Notes under the pieces: model-generated
Seen by the model: only the letters and a program-made list of their open reading frames with translations
Told to the model about the DNA's origin: nothing
Databases searched by the model: none
Translations under genes and position numbers: made by a program
Shown here: one piece after another, positions 17,061 through 25,290 of the stretch
How positions within the stretch are numbered: the stretch's first letter is position 1
How the letters are laid out: each line of letters starts with the position of its first letter
From: Gracilibacter sp. BRH_c7a
Lineage (GTDB): Bacteria; Bacillota; Desulfitobacteriia; Desulfitobacteriales; Syntrophobotulaceae
NCBI GenBank assembly: GCA_001516055.1
Contig: LOEZ01000020.1
Location: 1-64,000 of the forward strand
Reading direction: 5' to 3'
DNA length: 64,000 bases

Positions 17061-18314
17061 TTAAAGAATACTGGACATCATAGGATATTCTTCTGTTTCA
17101 ATAACACCGCCACTGAGGGGTTTTAAACCACTACCTAAAAAGGCTGAGCGAAAGACGGACTGAGCCCCATATTTTAAGCGGATGGTATCGACAGCTTGGT
17201 CGATACGTTTTTGTTTTTCGATATCTTTCTCAAAGAGAGAGGGTTGAAAGAGGTTATTGCTGCTTAGCTCTGAAACTCGTAGTCCCAGATGACGGATGGG
17301 CTCACCCTGCCAGAGTTCAGCTAATAACTGACAAGCTATTTGATGAATTACAGAAGTACAATCAGTAGGTAAATGAAGTTTTTTTTGATGGGAATAATAG
17401 AAGAAATCTTTAGTTTTAAGCGAAATAGAGATTAGACTGGTACAATAATCATCCTCTCTCAGCCGCATCCCTACAGTCTCAGCAAGTGACAGTAAGACAA
17501 GATGAGCAGCACTTTCATCTTCGACATCAAAGGGTATAGTGGTAGAGTTTCCTATCCCTTTAACTGGAATGGAATTGTTGTAACGGACAGGGGAATTATC
17601 TCGGCCATGAGCATAGTTCCATAATAGGAGACCGTAGCTTTTAAGATACCTTTTAAGGTCATCAGGATTTTCAGAAGCGAGATCCCCTATAGTACGTATT
17701 CCCCTGTCTCTGAATTTACGCAAAGTGGCTCTGCCTACTCCGAATAACTCTTCAACAGGGAGAGGCCACATTTTGGAAGGGATTTCTTCAGGGAACAAGG
17801 TATGGACCTTATCAGGTTTTTGTAGTTCAGAAGCCATTTTGGCTAAGAGTTTATTGGAGGAGATCCCTATATTGACGGTGAATCCAAGCTTCTCTTTAAT
17901 TTTGTCTTTTATCAGATAAGATGTTTGCATGGGATCCCCCAAGAGCTTCTCCATTCCGGTGAAATCCAGAAAAAACTCGTCTACAGAATACTGTTGGATA
18001 AGAGGGGAATATTCCTGGATTACTTCTTTAAGTGCCATGCTGCATTGTCTGTAAAGATTATAATTAGGACTAACGATTAGAAGATCCGGACACTTATTCC
18101 TGGCAGAATATAAAGTCTCACCGGTTTGAATCTTGAACTTTTTGGCAGGAATGGATTTAGCTAGGATTATTCCATGACGTGTCTCCGGATCTCCTCCGAT
18201 GGCTGAAGGGACGGTACGCAAGTCCAGTGAATCTCCGCGTTGAAGTCTATGAGAAGCCTCCCAGGAGAGATAGGCAGAGTTGACATCTATATGGAAGATG
18301 AAACGCTTTTTCAT
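17061..18314 (-). CDS. dinB: DNA polymerase IV (Y-family translesion polymerase)
   Basis: A 417-residue error-prone polymerase that copies past damaged bases. The catalytic acids are visible: Asp10 in FHIDVNSAYLSWE and the Asp-Glu pair in SVDEFFLDFT near residue 105. The helix-hairpin-helix VEELFGVGRATLRKFRDRGI and the little-finger domain follow. I place the start at the ATG at 18314 behind AAAGGG. A longer frame back to 18443 exists, but it runs through the promoter and LexA box, has no ribosome binding site and would add a spurious hydrophobic segment. The SVDEFFLD form rather than SIDEAYLD is seen in some clostridial homologues. Confidence 0.92.
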   Translation of the reverse strand: MKKRFIFHIDVNSAYLSWEASHRLQRGDSLDLRTVPSAIGGDPETRHGIILAKSIPAKKFKIQTGETLYSARNKCPDLLIVSPNYNLYRQCSMALKEVIQEYSPLIQQYSVDEFFLDFTGMEKLLGDPMQTSYLIKDKIKEKLGFTVNIGISSNKLLAKMASELQKPDKVHTLFPEEIPSKMWPLPVEELFGVGRATLRKFRDRGIRTIGDLASENPDDLKRYLKSYGLLLWNYAHGRDNSPVRYNNSIPVKGIGNSTTIPFDVEDESAAHLVLLSLAETVGMRLREDDYCTSLISISLKTKDFFYYSHQKKLHLPTDCTSVIHQIACQLLAELWQGEPIRHLGLRVSELSSNNLFQPSLFEKDIEKQKRIDQAVDTIRLKYGAQSVFRSAFLGSGLKPLSGGVIETEEYPMMSSIL

Positions 18315-18338
18315 CGGTATCAAACCCTTTTTAAATTC

Positions 18339-18367
18339 AATATACCAGAACATATGTTCGGTGTAAA
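18339..18367 (-). promoter_or_regulatory. dinB promoter (sigma-A type)
   Basis: On the minus strand, -35 TTTACA (18367-18362) and -10 TATATT (18344-18339) are 17 bp apart. The spacer contains the LexA box. Transcription should begin about 15-20 bp before the dinB ATG at 18314. Confidence 0.8.
18348..18359. promoter_or_regulatory. LexA (SOS) operator
   Basis: GAACATATGTTC is a perfect palindrome of the Gram-positive SOS box form GAAC-N4-GTTC. It sits between the -35 and -10 boxes of dinB, so LexA binding would block RNA polymerase directly. Confidence 0.9.
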
Positions 18368-18476
18368 GGAAATAGACTAGGGAAATTATGACATTGATGA
18401 CAATCGCGACCCCAAATATTATTACCGTGACGTTTCGCCTCATTTATTCGTCTTAATAGTTGGGAGGGAGAAAATA

Positions 18477-18986
18477 GTGAGCAAATTGAAAGAACATCAA
18501 CAACTTCGGCAATGGTGTAACGAGAGCTGGCCCGAGCTTTATCGCTATATTTATAAGAGAGTTCAGAATCGGGAAGAAGCTGAAGATGTGACGCAGGACA
18601 CCTATGCCCGAACCTTACCTAAGTTTACCTTCCCAGAATTTCCTTCATCAGCTTATCTTAAGACTGTGGCTTTGAATATTATTCGTGATCGCTGGCGCCA
18701 GCGAAAAGTACGAGGAATCCAGGTTCAACTGGAAGAGGCTCTACTTGTTGCTGAGAATGATGTGTCTAAGGTACTGGATAGCACTTGGGTGGAAGAAGTT
18801 ATGAAACAACTATCTTGGGAACAGCAAACAGTATTAAAACTTCGAATTGTAGAAGGGTATTCCCGGGCGGAAACGGCTCAAAAAATGAATAAAAGCGAAG
18901 ATGCAGTCCGAGGCTTACAATACAGGGCTATTCAGAATTTAAGGGGATTATTACTTGATAATTTAAAGGGGGCAGATGAGGGATGA
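18477..18986 (+). CDS. ECF-type RNA polymerase sigma factor
   Basis: A 169-residue two-domain sigma factor. Region 2 is seen in YRYIYKRVQNREEAEDVTQDTYAR, and region 4 with its helix-turn-helix in LKLRIVEGYSRAETAQKMNKSEDAV. The length and the lack of region 3 are typical of the ECF class. The start is GTG behind GGGAGGGAG. Its end overlaps the anti-sigma gene by 4 bp, so the two are translationally coupled. It presumably directs a cell-envelope stress response when released from the membrane partner. The signal is unknown. Confidence 0.92.
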   Translation: MSKLKEHQQLRQWCNESWPELYRYIYKRVQNREEAEDVTQDTYARTLPKFTFPEFPSSAYLKTVALNIIRDRWRQRKVRGIQVQLEEALLVAENDVSKVLDSTWVEEVMKQLSWEQQTVLKLRIVEGYSRAETAQKMNKSEDAVRGLQYRAIQNLRGLLLDNLKGADEG

Positions 18987-20479
18987 GACAGACTCCAGAA
19001 CAAGAACTGGATTTTATGATAGATACTCTTAACAAGGAACAAGACCCTAAAATGGAACTCCATGATAATTCGGCGGGGATGTTAGCGGCAGTTAGAGCAG
19101 TAAGAACTTTACGTAAACCTGCAGAACCGAATTCCAGTTTTGGGCAGAGAATATATAAGATCTTAAAAGCAGATTCCCAACGTAAAAGAACACCTGTCAG
19201 GCTGGCTGCAATTGCAGCAGGGGTAATCTTGGTTTTAGCTCTAACTTTCGGGAAGAGTTTCTTGAATGGTGATGTGGTTTATGCCATGGAGAAGGCAGTT
19301 CTCCAATTATCCAGTTACCAAGGAACACTGGAAATGAGTACCGAAAATTTGGCCGGAGAAAAGTGGATGGTCCGAAAAGTTGAGATTTGGTCAGAAGGAG
19401 AAAAATATGCTCTTCGTCAGACTGACGGTACTCTAACCGTCAATAATGGTGAACAAAAATTTCAGGTTAGAGCAAAGGACCAAGAGATAGCGATACTTCC
19501 CTTAGTACCAGACTATACGAAACGTGGTTTTGATTTACATGATGAAGCCGAAAAGGCAAAACAGTATAGTCATACAATTGTTGGGCAGGAGAATATTGCT
19601 GGACGGGAAACCATCAAGCTGAAGATCTCACCTCCTGGAGGAGAACCCTATCATCTTTGGATTGATGCCGAGACAGATTTACCTTTACAATTACAGACTG
19701 CCGTTCAGAACGCTTTGCAGACAACCTATACCTTTGTTTCCTTTGAACCGAATGTTCAAATTGATTCGCAGATCTTTAACTTAAATGTGCCTGAAGGGTT
19801 CAAAGTAGTAGAGCAAGATCCTGGACAATTAGTAAATACTATTAGTGAAGCCAGTGATATAAGCAAATTTGTCCCGTTGGTTCCCCAAAATTCTCCTTTG
19901 CGCATTTTCGTGTTTAAGGAGCGGATAGTTTTAGACTATGGAGATACTACTATAATAGAAACTCCCGCTCAAGAACCTTTTAAACCTGCCGGTTATGGTG
20001 CTTGGGGTGACGTTAATGGAAAGCCCTTAGAGGTGATTAAGGAACGACTTCGTTGGCAGCAGCAAGGGTTGGAAATTATCGTGGAAGGGCCTCAGAGTCT
20101 AGAACTTGCTCGTCAGATTGCACCCGATTTGGTCTTGCCGGATAAAGACACCGAGTTTTCATCCCAAGCTAAGGTTAAGGTGTCTGTAGACATGGAGATT
20201 GTTAAAGCTGACCAAAAGCAGGTGGATGGAGGTCATACTCCCTGGCAGTTAGATCCGCTTTCAGTAGCTCTCACCTTTGTCAATCTCCAGGTGACTCCGG
20301 AAGGAATCGTCGGCGAACCGGAGATACCGTATTCTACTTTTGAAATTGGGAACAATAACGGAGTAGAAGCAATAATCAACGTTGCCGAAGGCCCGATTAG
20401 TAAAGTTTATCTGAAACGTCTTGTCCGCCAGGATGAGTCAGGCATCTGGTCGGTAATAGGCTATGATCCACGACTTTAG
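18983..20479 (+). CDS. Membrane anti-sigma factor with RseB/LolA-like outer domain
   Basis: A 498-residue protein. An N-terminal cytoplasmic part (about residues 1-70) should bind the ECF sigma factor encoded just upstream. One membrane helix (about 73-95, RLAAIAAGVILVLALTFGKS) follows. A large outer domain begins with the pattern MEKAVLQLSSYQGTLEMS and contains YHLWIDAETDLPLQLQ, as in MucB/RseB or LolA-like lipid-sensing folds. The distal half (about 300-498) has no fold that I recognise. The start overlaps the sigma stop (ATGA), a standard sigma/anti-sigma arrangement. The one-protein fusion of anti-sigma and RseB-like sensor is found in Firmicutes. Confidence 0.78.
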   Translation: MRQTPEQELDFMIDTLNKEQDPKMELHDNSAGMLAAVRAVRTLRKPAEPNSSFGQRIYKILKADSQRKRTPVRLAAIAAGVILVLALTFGKSFLNGDVVYAMEKAVLQLSSYQGTLEMSTENLAGEKWMVRKVEIWSEGEKYALRQTDGTLTVNNGEQKFQVRAKDQEIAILPLVPDYTKRGFDLHDEAEKAKQYSHTIVGQENIAGRETIKLKISPPGGEPYHLWIDAETDLPLQLQTAVQNALQTTYTFVSFEPNVQIDSQIFNLNVPEGFKVVEQDPGQLVNTISEASDISKFVPLVPQNSPLRIFVFKERIVLDYGDTTIIETPAQEPFKPAGYGAWGDVNGKPLEVIKERLRWQQQGLEIIVEGPQSLELARQIAPDLVLPDKDTEFSSQAKVKVSVDMEIVKADQKQVDGGHTPWQLDPLSVALTFVNLQVTPEGIVGEPEIPYSTFEIGNNNGVEAIINVAEGPISKVYLKRLVRQDESGIWSVIGYDPRL

Positions 20480-20534
20480 TAATCATTAATAAATGTGTTC
20501 CAATATTATTTAATAGTTTAGGAGAAATGGAAAA

Positions 20535-21668
20535 ATGGCAAAAAAAACATTAGGGTCTTTAATGGGGGTATTATTAGTAGGCTTGTTAGTATTTTTAGCA
20601 GGCTGTACGCCTACCCCGAGCGAACCAGGTGACAATAACCAGAATGAAGAAGTATTTACTAAAGAAGAAATACAGGCAGCATTATCTTCTAAGGGAGATG
20701 AAGTTTTTAAAATAATCTGGTCTCCGGATGATAAAATGGCACTCTATATCCAAGCAGGTAAGCCTGAGAAAGAGGGTATGGATGAAGCATATCTTTGGAA
20801 GGTCGGTGAAGAAGACCCCAAGTCTGTAAGAGACGTTTCTCCAACTACCCATGGGTTTGCCTGGTCACCTGACAGTAAATATTTCCTCATTAGCGAGAAG
20901 CTGGGGGAAGGTGCGATCAATAGTATTGTTAAAGCCGATACTTTGCAAGAAGAAACCTATAAGCCAAAAAGTTTTGGTATTCCTGTCTGGAATCCCGACA
21001 GCTCAGCTATAGCCTATGGGAATGAATCCCATGAATATGGAGATAGTTGGGGATTTTTGGAAGTTTATACATTGGGCCAAGAGGAAAGTGAATATATTTG
21101 GAAAACAAGGGGTTACCTATATAAAGTAGAATATTGGGATAAAGAAGGGAATATAGGTTATACGGAAATAAATGATCAAGGTAAGGAAACCAAGAAGACT
21201 ACTAAAAATATTAAACCTAGCATTTCAGGTGTACATCTTGGAGATAGCAAAGCGCAAGTGGAAGCAGCCTTGGGTAAGGATTACAAAGAGACTCCCCCCG
21301 GTGAAGAAGTAGGACATTTTCCTGAACAAGTATTTAGATGGGATTATGATGGCTATAGGATATTTATTGGTGCCGAATCGGGAGGAGTGCTAGAATTGAA
21401 TGTTACCTCTCCCCAAGCTGAAACTAACTTGGGAATAAAGATGGGGGATACGGCGGCTGCGGTATTTGAGGCTTATCGGCCAAAATATATCGAACCCGAG
21501 AGTATCCATGGTGGTAAACTTTATGGGATATTTAAGGTTGAAGGTGCTGCAGCTATGTTCTTTAGTTTCGATTTGAAGGAAGGCCAAACACTAGAGGATA
21601 TTAAGCCGGAGAATAAGGTTGAAAGAATAATTCTAACTTATCCGGGAATAATGGATGATTCTTTTTAA
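20535..21668 (+). CDS. Lipoprotein with beta-propeller-like and repeat domains
   Basis: A 377-residue lipoprotein (lipobox FLAGC, N-terminal MAKKTLGSLMGVL). Three blades with the pattern W-S/N-P-D (WSPDDKMALY, WSPDSKYFLI, WNPDSSAIAY) suggest a TolB/WD40-like region at about residues 60-170. A tandem module follows: SGVHLGDSKAQVEAALGK and LGIKMGDTAAAVFEAYR, like DUF4309-type repeats of surface proteins. It is 55 bp after the anti-sigma gene and ends in a strong terminator, so it is probably the third member of the ECF operon. It may be the envelope sensor partner or an effector; the role is inferred from position only. Confidence 0.72.
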   Translation: MAKKTLGSLMGVLLVGLLVFLAGCTPTPSEPGDNNQNEEVFTKEEIQAALSSKGDEVFKIIWSPDDKMALYIQAGKPEKEGMDEAYLWKVGEEDPKSVRDVSPTTHGFAWSPDSKYFLISEKLGEGAINSIVKADTLQEETYKPKSFGIPVWNPDSSAIAYGNESHEYGDSWGFLEVYTLGQEESEYIWKTRGYLYKVEYWDKEGNIGYTEINDQGKETKKTTKNIKPSISGVHLGDSKAQVEAALGKDYKETPPGEEVGHFPEQVFRWDYDGYRIFIGAESGGVLELNVTSPQAETNLGIKMGDTAAAVFEAYRPKYIEPESIHGGKLYGIFKVEGAAAMFFSFDLKEGQTLEDIKPENKVERIILTYPGIMDDSF

Positions 21669-21693
21669 AAAGAGGTCTTGGTATTAATGATTG

Positions 21694-21728
21694 AACCCGG
21701 GAGCATGTTGATATGCTCCCGGGTTTTT
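21694..21728 (+). terminator. Strong intrinsic terminator of the ECF operon
   Basis: A perfect 13-bp stem (AACCCGGGAGCAT at 21694-21706, complement at 21713-21725), 6-nt loop, then TTTTT. Confidence 0.95.
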
Positions 21729-21820
21729 AATTGGATTTATTTATCCCCGTTCTATCTGAGTTGTTTAGAAGCTACTCTAGAGTCCGTGTAAAGTAAAGAA
21801 CCGTCCCTGACTTTATGACT

Positions 21821-22615
21821 TTACTGTTTTTGGTAGAAAAAGGAGGAAACTGGTTTCAAACCCAAATGATTCTTGCCAAATAAGTGTTCCGTGCTTCCTG
21901 TAAAGAGTATTCCTCCGGGGTTAAGAGAATCTGCGAATTTTTTATAGAGTAAATCTTTAGCATCATCCGTGAAATAAATTACTACATTGCGACAAGCAAT
22001 AAAGTCAAAACCCTGATCAAACCTGTCGGTTAACAGGTTTTGTTCCTGGAAAGTCATACTCCTTTTCAAGTCATCCTTGACCTGATATTGTCGGTCTCCA
22101 AGAGTAAAATATTTTTGAAGAATATTTTCAGGGGTACTGGCAAAATCCCGTTCATCATAGGTGCCGAGACGAGCTTGCTTTAAGACGTTAACATCGATGT
22201 CAGTTCCTAAGATGCTGTATTTAGTGTTGGGGAAGTATTCATTCATAATAATTGCCATGGTATAAGCTTCTTGGCCAGCAGAACAACCTGCACTCCAAAG
22301 CTTGAGGTTATTTTTCTTTTGAACAAGGTCAGGAATAATCTTGTCTTGAAAGATATCCCATAACTTAATATCTCGAAAGAACTGAGTAACGTTAATAGTC
22401 AGATGTTTAAAAAACCCATCGAACAGTTTAGGATCCTGGCTAAGTGTTTTAAGAAAGCCAGTATAGTCATCCTTATGGTTATGAGTATTCATAAAGTTAT
22501 TGATCCGGCGTTTCATTTGGTTTTCTTTGTAAAAGTTCAAATCAAGTCCGCTTAAAGTATGAAAAGCCTTAACAAATTTCTCATAACTGTCGATATTAAT
22601 AAAGTGATGACTCAA
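21821..22615 (-). CDS. cheR: Chemotaxis protein methyltransferase
   Basis: A 264-residue S-adenosylmethionine-dependent enzyme that methylates receptor glutamates, the counterpart of CheB at 37303-38421. An N-terminal all-helical CheR_N part is followed by HLTINVTQFFRD and then the SAM-binding WSAGCSAGQEAYTMAIIM. GTDID and FIACRNVVIYFTDDAK complete the domain. The SAM loop has SAGQEAYT where most CheR proteins have STGEEPYS, a mild deviation. The start is TTG at 22615 with GGAGGG 7 nt upstream. It is not in the main chemotaxis operon but on the opposite strand, with a DUF327 gene as its first cistron. Confidence 0.93.
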   Translation of the reverse strand: MSHHFINIDSYEKFVKAFHTLSGLDLNFYKENQMKRRINNFMNTHNHKDDYTGFLKTLSQDPKLFDGFFKHLTINVTQFFRDIKLWDIFQDKIIPDLVQKKNNLKLWSAGCSAGQEAYTMAIIMNEYFPNTKYSILGTDIDVNVLKQARLGTYDERDFASTPENILQKYFTLGDRQYQVKDDLKRSMTFQEQNLLTDRFDQGFDFIACRNVVIYFTDDAKDLLYKKFADSLNPGGILFTGSTEHLFGKNHLGLKPVSSFFYQKQ

Positions 22616-22628
22616 GATATTCCCTCCA

Positions 22629-23069
22629 TTAAGCTAATAGGTCTAGTATCAGACCTTTAATCTCGTCTATTTTAGTTAGTATCTTTAAGGGTTCTGCCTG
22701 CGAAGATAGTACTTGTTCACCCAGTTCTTCCAAGGCTCGATTAATCTTAGTTACCCTGGCCATAACTTTAGGTTGGCCGCGATAGTCCCATAATGTTTCC
22801 TCTTGCATGTTACGTGCCTGACCCAAAGTCGATTTGAGAAAACTTTTAACCATCTTCTTGAATTCTACGAGGTCTTGCAAAGAAAGGCTTTGAGCAAGTT
22901 TTTTACCTTGTTTCTCTAGTTTATTAAGAAAAAGTTGAAGTTCTGTACTCTCCAGCTGACGGGTTTGTGCTAAAATATTGCTGAAATTAGCTTCTCTCTT
23001 TTCCGTCAGAGACTGAGGAGTAATAGCTAAGGATTGAGTTTGGTCTGAATTATTTACTCTGAATGACAT
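22629..23069 (-). CDS. DUF327 (YaaR) family protein
   Basis: A 146-residue helical cytoplasmic protein. The centre, LSLQDLVEFKKMVKSFLKSTLGQ, and the end, LTKIDEIKGLILDLLA, fit the YaaR/DUF327 family found near flagellar or DNA-metabolism genes in Firmicutes; its function is unknown. GGGAGGAAATAG precedes the ATG at 23069. It is 13 bp upstream of cheR on the same strand, so both should be one transcript. Confidence 0.75.
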   Translation of the reverse strand: MSFRVNNSDQTQSLAITPQSLTEKREANFSNILAQTRQLESTELQLFLNKLEKQGKKLAQSLSLQDLVEFKKMVKSFLKSTLGQARNMQEETLWDYRGQPKVMARVTKINRALEELGEQVLSSQAEPLKILTKIDEIKGLILDLLA

Positions 23070-23097
23070 GTCTATTTCCTCCCAGAAAGGGTAAAAG

Positions 23098-24141
23098 ATG
23101 AATACACGACGTACCTTTATAAAATTTCTATCTTTTTTCGGGGCTTTGATTATTCCCTGGACTATTCTGCCTCAAAAGTGGTCCCGGAGTTTAAGTCTCT
23201 TGGTTGGCAAGCCTCCGATTAAGCTTGATATAGCTCGAGCTGATGGAGCGGATGGTTCCAATAAGATTGCTGCTGAGATTCTGGCGAAGAAAGGATTTGA
23301 AGATATTCAGGTCCTTTGCCAAGTCGATATGCAGGGACGCAGAGCTGGTACGATTGGTGAAACCAGAGCCTATGTCTACCTTGAAGAGCAACTTAGAGCA
23401 CTGCAACTTGAGCCTTTCGGGGACAATAACTATTTACAAACTTTTTCTATCCCAGAGATGGCAGAAAGAGTAATCAATGGCAGAGCGCTTTTTCGTCCCA
23501 AACAAGTGGATGTTTCCTCGATATTAGCTACAAATCTTCTGGCCGGTATCAAGGGGGCCAACCAAAATGAAGCTATTATTATCTCAGCTCATTATGATCA
23601 TTTAGGTATATATAATGGAGAGCTGCACAGAGGAGCCAATGATAATGCCTCTGGTGTAGGTTGTATTCTCGAAGTGATGCGTCGTTTAGTCCAAGAGAAT
23701 CTGGTAGGATTGATTCCAAAGATCAATATAGTAGCAGTATTTTGGGGTGCTGAAGAAATGGGATTTCTAGGTTCTAAATATTTCGTCAAAAATCCTACAA
23801 TTCCTCTTTCTAATATCAGAGCAATAATCAATTTCGACACCATAGCTACTGGTATTAAAGAAGAATTCATTTTCTGGGTTCCAAAGGATAATTCTCTAAT
23901 TGAAATTGTTAAGCAGGTAGCAAAACAAAATGGTGCTAGAATCGAAAAAGACTATGGTAATGGGCATAAGAGTGACGAATCATCTTTCCTTGACACCAGT
24001 ATTCCGGCTCTTACCGTTCTAAGTAAAGCTTGGCTTAGGAAGAATCACACTCCGGAAGATGACATAACTATTATCAATGAAGAAAAACTTAAATTAGCAT
24101 GTAATATTCTTTATGATACAGTGAAAGAGTTGGCTTATTAG
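23098..24141 (+). CDS. Secreted M28-family metallopeptidase
   Basis: A 347-residue zinc aminopeptidase-like enzyme. The N-terminus MNTRRTFIKFLSFFGAL is a twin-arginine-type signal (RRTFIKF followed by a hydrophobic core), so export in folded form is likely. Metal and catalytic residues are visible: His165 in SAHYDHLG, Asp182 in GANDNASGV, Glu219-Glu220 in WGAEEMGFLGS, Asp in INFDT, and a final His in KNHTPEDD. A short insertion separates the signal from the catalytic domain. AAAGGG precedes the ATG. It is divergent from the cheR operon with only 28 bp between starts. The substrate is unknown. Confidence 0.88.
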   Translation: MNTRRTFIKFLSFFGALIIPWTILPQKWSRSLSLLVGKPPIKLDIARADGADGSNKIAAEILAKKGFEDIQVLCQVDMQGRRAGTIGETRAYVYLEEQLRALQLEPFGDNNYLQTFSIPEMAERVINGRALFRPKQVDVSSILATNLLAGIKGANQNEAIIISAHYDHLGIYNGELHRGANDNASGVGCILEVMRRLVQENLVGLIPKINIVAVFWGAEEMGFLGSKYFVKNPTIPLSNIRAIINFDTIATGIKEEFIFWVPKDNSLIEIVKQVAKQNGARIEKDYGNGHKSDESSFLDTSIPALTVLSKAWLRKNHTPEDDITIINEEKLKLACNILYDTVKELAY

Positions 24142-24143
24142 GA

Positions 24144-24316
24144 AATATTTGTGCATCCGCCCGAGCACCGAAATGTAATTCTTTGTGGTTTGCGGCTTCG
24201 GAGTTTATCTCAGCAGGAGACAAACGTACCGCGCGCCGGAGCTGTTCACTTGCTGATTCAGCTACGCTCTCGACGCTTCTCTGCTTTAAAGGTTCGCTTA
24301 GCAATGCACAAATATT
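24144..24316. repeat. 173-bp element with 13-bp perfect terminal inverted repeats
   Basis: AATATTTGTGCAT (24144-24156) and its exact complement (24304-24316) bound a segment that is clearly richer in G+C than its surroundings. It begins 2 bp after the stop codon of the M28 gene. The minus strand stays open across it but has no ribosome binding site. No transposase is present. It looks like a small non-autonomous mobile or dispersed repeat. No obvious target-site duplication was seen, and no second copy lies in this window. Confidence 0.55.
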
Positions 24317-24409
24317 AATGCTAAATCTTAATAGAGGTAATATTTGAAGATATTAGAAGCATAATAGAAGTATTGTATAGTATTTTAATGTAATTGGTGT
24401 TTTTGGGTT

Positions 24410-24437
24410 TATAGTAAGCTCGAGTGATTTTCGATAA
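24410..24437 (+). promoter_or_regulatory. Candidate SigD-type promoter of the flgM operon
   Basis: TTCGATAA (24430-24437) matches six of eight positions of the SigD -10 element GCCGATAA. TATA lies 16 bp upstream at 24410-24413 instead of TAAA. The same octamer core recurs before flaG and fliK. The region 24317-24489 shows nothing else. Confidence 0.4.
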
Positions 24438-24488
24438 ATCTAACGTATACAATTATGGGTTAAAAAATTTTTCAGGTTGGTGAGTGTT

Positions 24489-24767
24489 ATGAAAATCGAT
24501 GGAATTCCTCCCGTAGGCGGCGTGCACCCTGTAAGTAAAACTTCTCCGGTAAGCCGCAATAATAAAAACGCTGAGCAAGATAAAGTGGCTGTATCAGATA
24601 ATGCTCAGGTTTATCAAAAACTTATTCAGAAAGTCAAGGAATTGCCGGATGTAAGACAAGACAAGGTCCAAGCAATCACGGAACAGATTGCGCGTGGCGA
24701 CTTTAGTCTCGATAGTGATTCCATTGCAGAAAGCATGCTTTCTTCCGAGAAGATGGAGGGAAAATAA
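24489..24767 (+). CDS. flgM: Anti-sigma factor FlgM
   Basis: A 92-residue cytoplasmic protein that holds SigD inactive until hook completion. The basic, unstructured N-terminal half (MKIDGIPPVGGVHPVSK) and the SigD-binding C-terminal half are typical, including VYQKLIQKVKELPDVRQDKV and IARGDFSLDSDSIAESML. The start is the ATG at 24489 with GGTGAG upstream; the in-frame TTG at 24477 lacks a site. It is the first gene of flgM-flgN-flgK-flgL-DUF6470-fliW-csrA, the same order as in Bacillus. Its target, sigD, is encoded at 57430. Confidence 0.9.
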   Translation: MKIDGIPPVGGVHPVSKTSPVSRNNKNAEQDKVAVSDNAQVYQKLIQKVKELPDVRQDKVQAITEQIARGDFSLDSDSIAESMLSSEKMEGK

Positions 24768-25256
24768 GTGCCGGAAATTATAAATAACTTAGGTATCAAC
24801 CTGAAGAAACAGACTCAGCTTTACAAGGATTTAATAGAATTTGAAATACAAAAGCAGGAGTCCCTTGTCAACAATAACATTCAGGGAATAGAAGATATAA
24901 CCGTTCAAGAGGAAAAGATTCTGCACCAACTCAGTCGCTTAGAAGATGAGCGACTCCACTGGGCAGAATTTTTTGGCAAAGAGGTCGGTAAACAAGCGGA
25001 AGAAATCACATTAGCTGACTTAGTCGAAAGCTTTCCTGCTTTAAACGATGTGCGTATAGATTTGGAAAAAGAAATGGTTAAATTAAAGGACCTGCATGAA
25101 ACGAATACCAAATTATTAGAAAATGCTGTGAATATAGTCAATTTCACGATCCAATCTCTAACGAATGACAGACAGACAACTTATTCTAATCCTAGCAATA
25201 GAGCTAAGAAAAAAGAAGAAAAAAGTATAGTAAGTATTATAGATAAAAGTATTTAG
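24768..25256 (+). CDS. flgN: Flagellar export chaperone FlgN
   Basis: A 162-residue helical chaperone that keeps the hook-filament junction proteins FlgK and FlgL unfolded for export. Long amphipathic helices and the central LHQLSRLEDERLHWAEFF fit the FlgN family. The GTG start follows directly on the flgM stop codon with GGAGGG inside the flgM end. The two client genes follow immediately, supporting the assignment. Confidence 0.85.
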   Translation: MPEIINNLGINLKKQTQLYKDLIEFEIQKQESLVNNNIQGIEDITVQEEKILHQLSRLEDERLHWAEFFGKEVGKQAEEITLADLVESFPALNDVRIDLEKEMVKLKDLHETNTKLLENAVNIVNFTIQSLTNDRQTTYSNPSNRAKKKEEKSIVSIIDKSI

Positions 25257-25290
25257 ATGAGAACATTATGAATCAAAGGGAGAAAAAGAT

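Noticed and set aside
18315-18443. N-terminal extension of DinB with a hydrophobic segment
   Set aside because: It runs through the -35, -10 and LexA box, has no ribosome binding site, and the Y-family catalytic core starts just after the ATG at 18314.
18426-18455. Possible autoregulated ECF promoter (TGACG and CGTCTTAA)
   Set aside because: The -10-like CGTC is suggestive, but the -35 lacks the AAC core, so the match is not good enough to annotate.
24089-24304. 71-residue minus-strand frame across the inverted-repeat element
   Set aside because: It has only a TTG start without a ribosome binding site and runs into the end of the M28 gene. It is better explained as part of the repeat.
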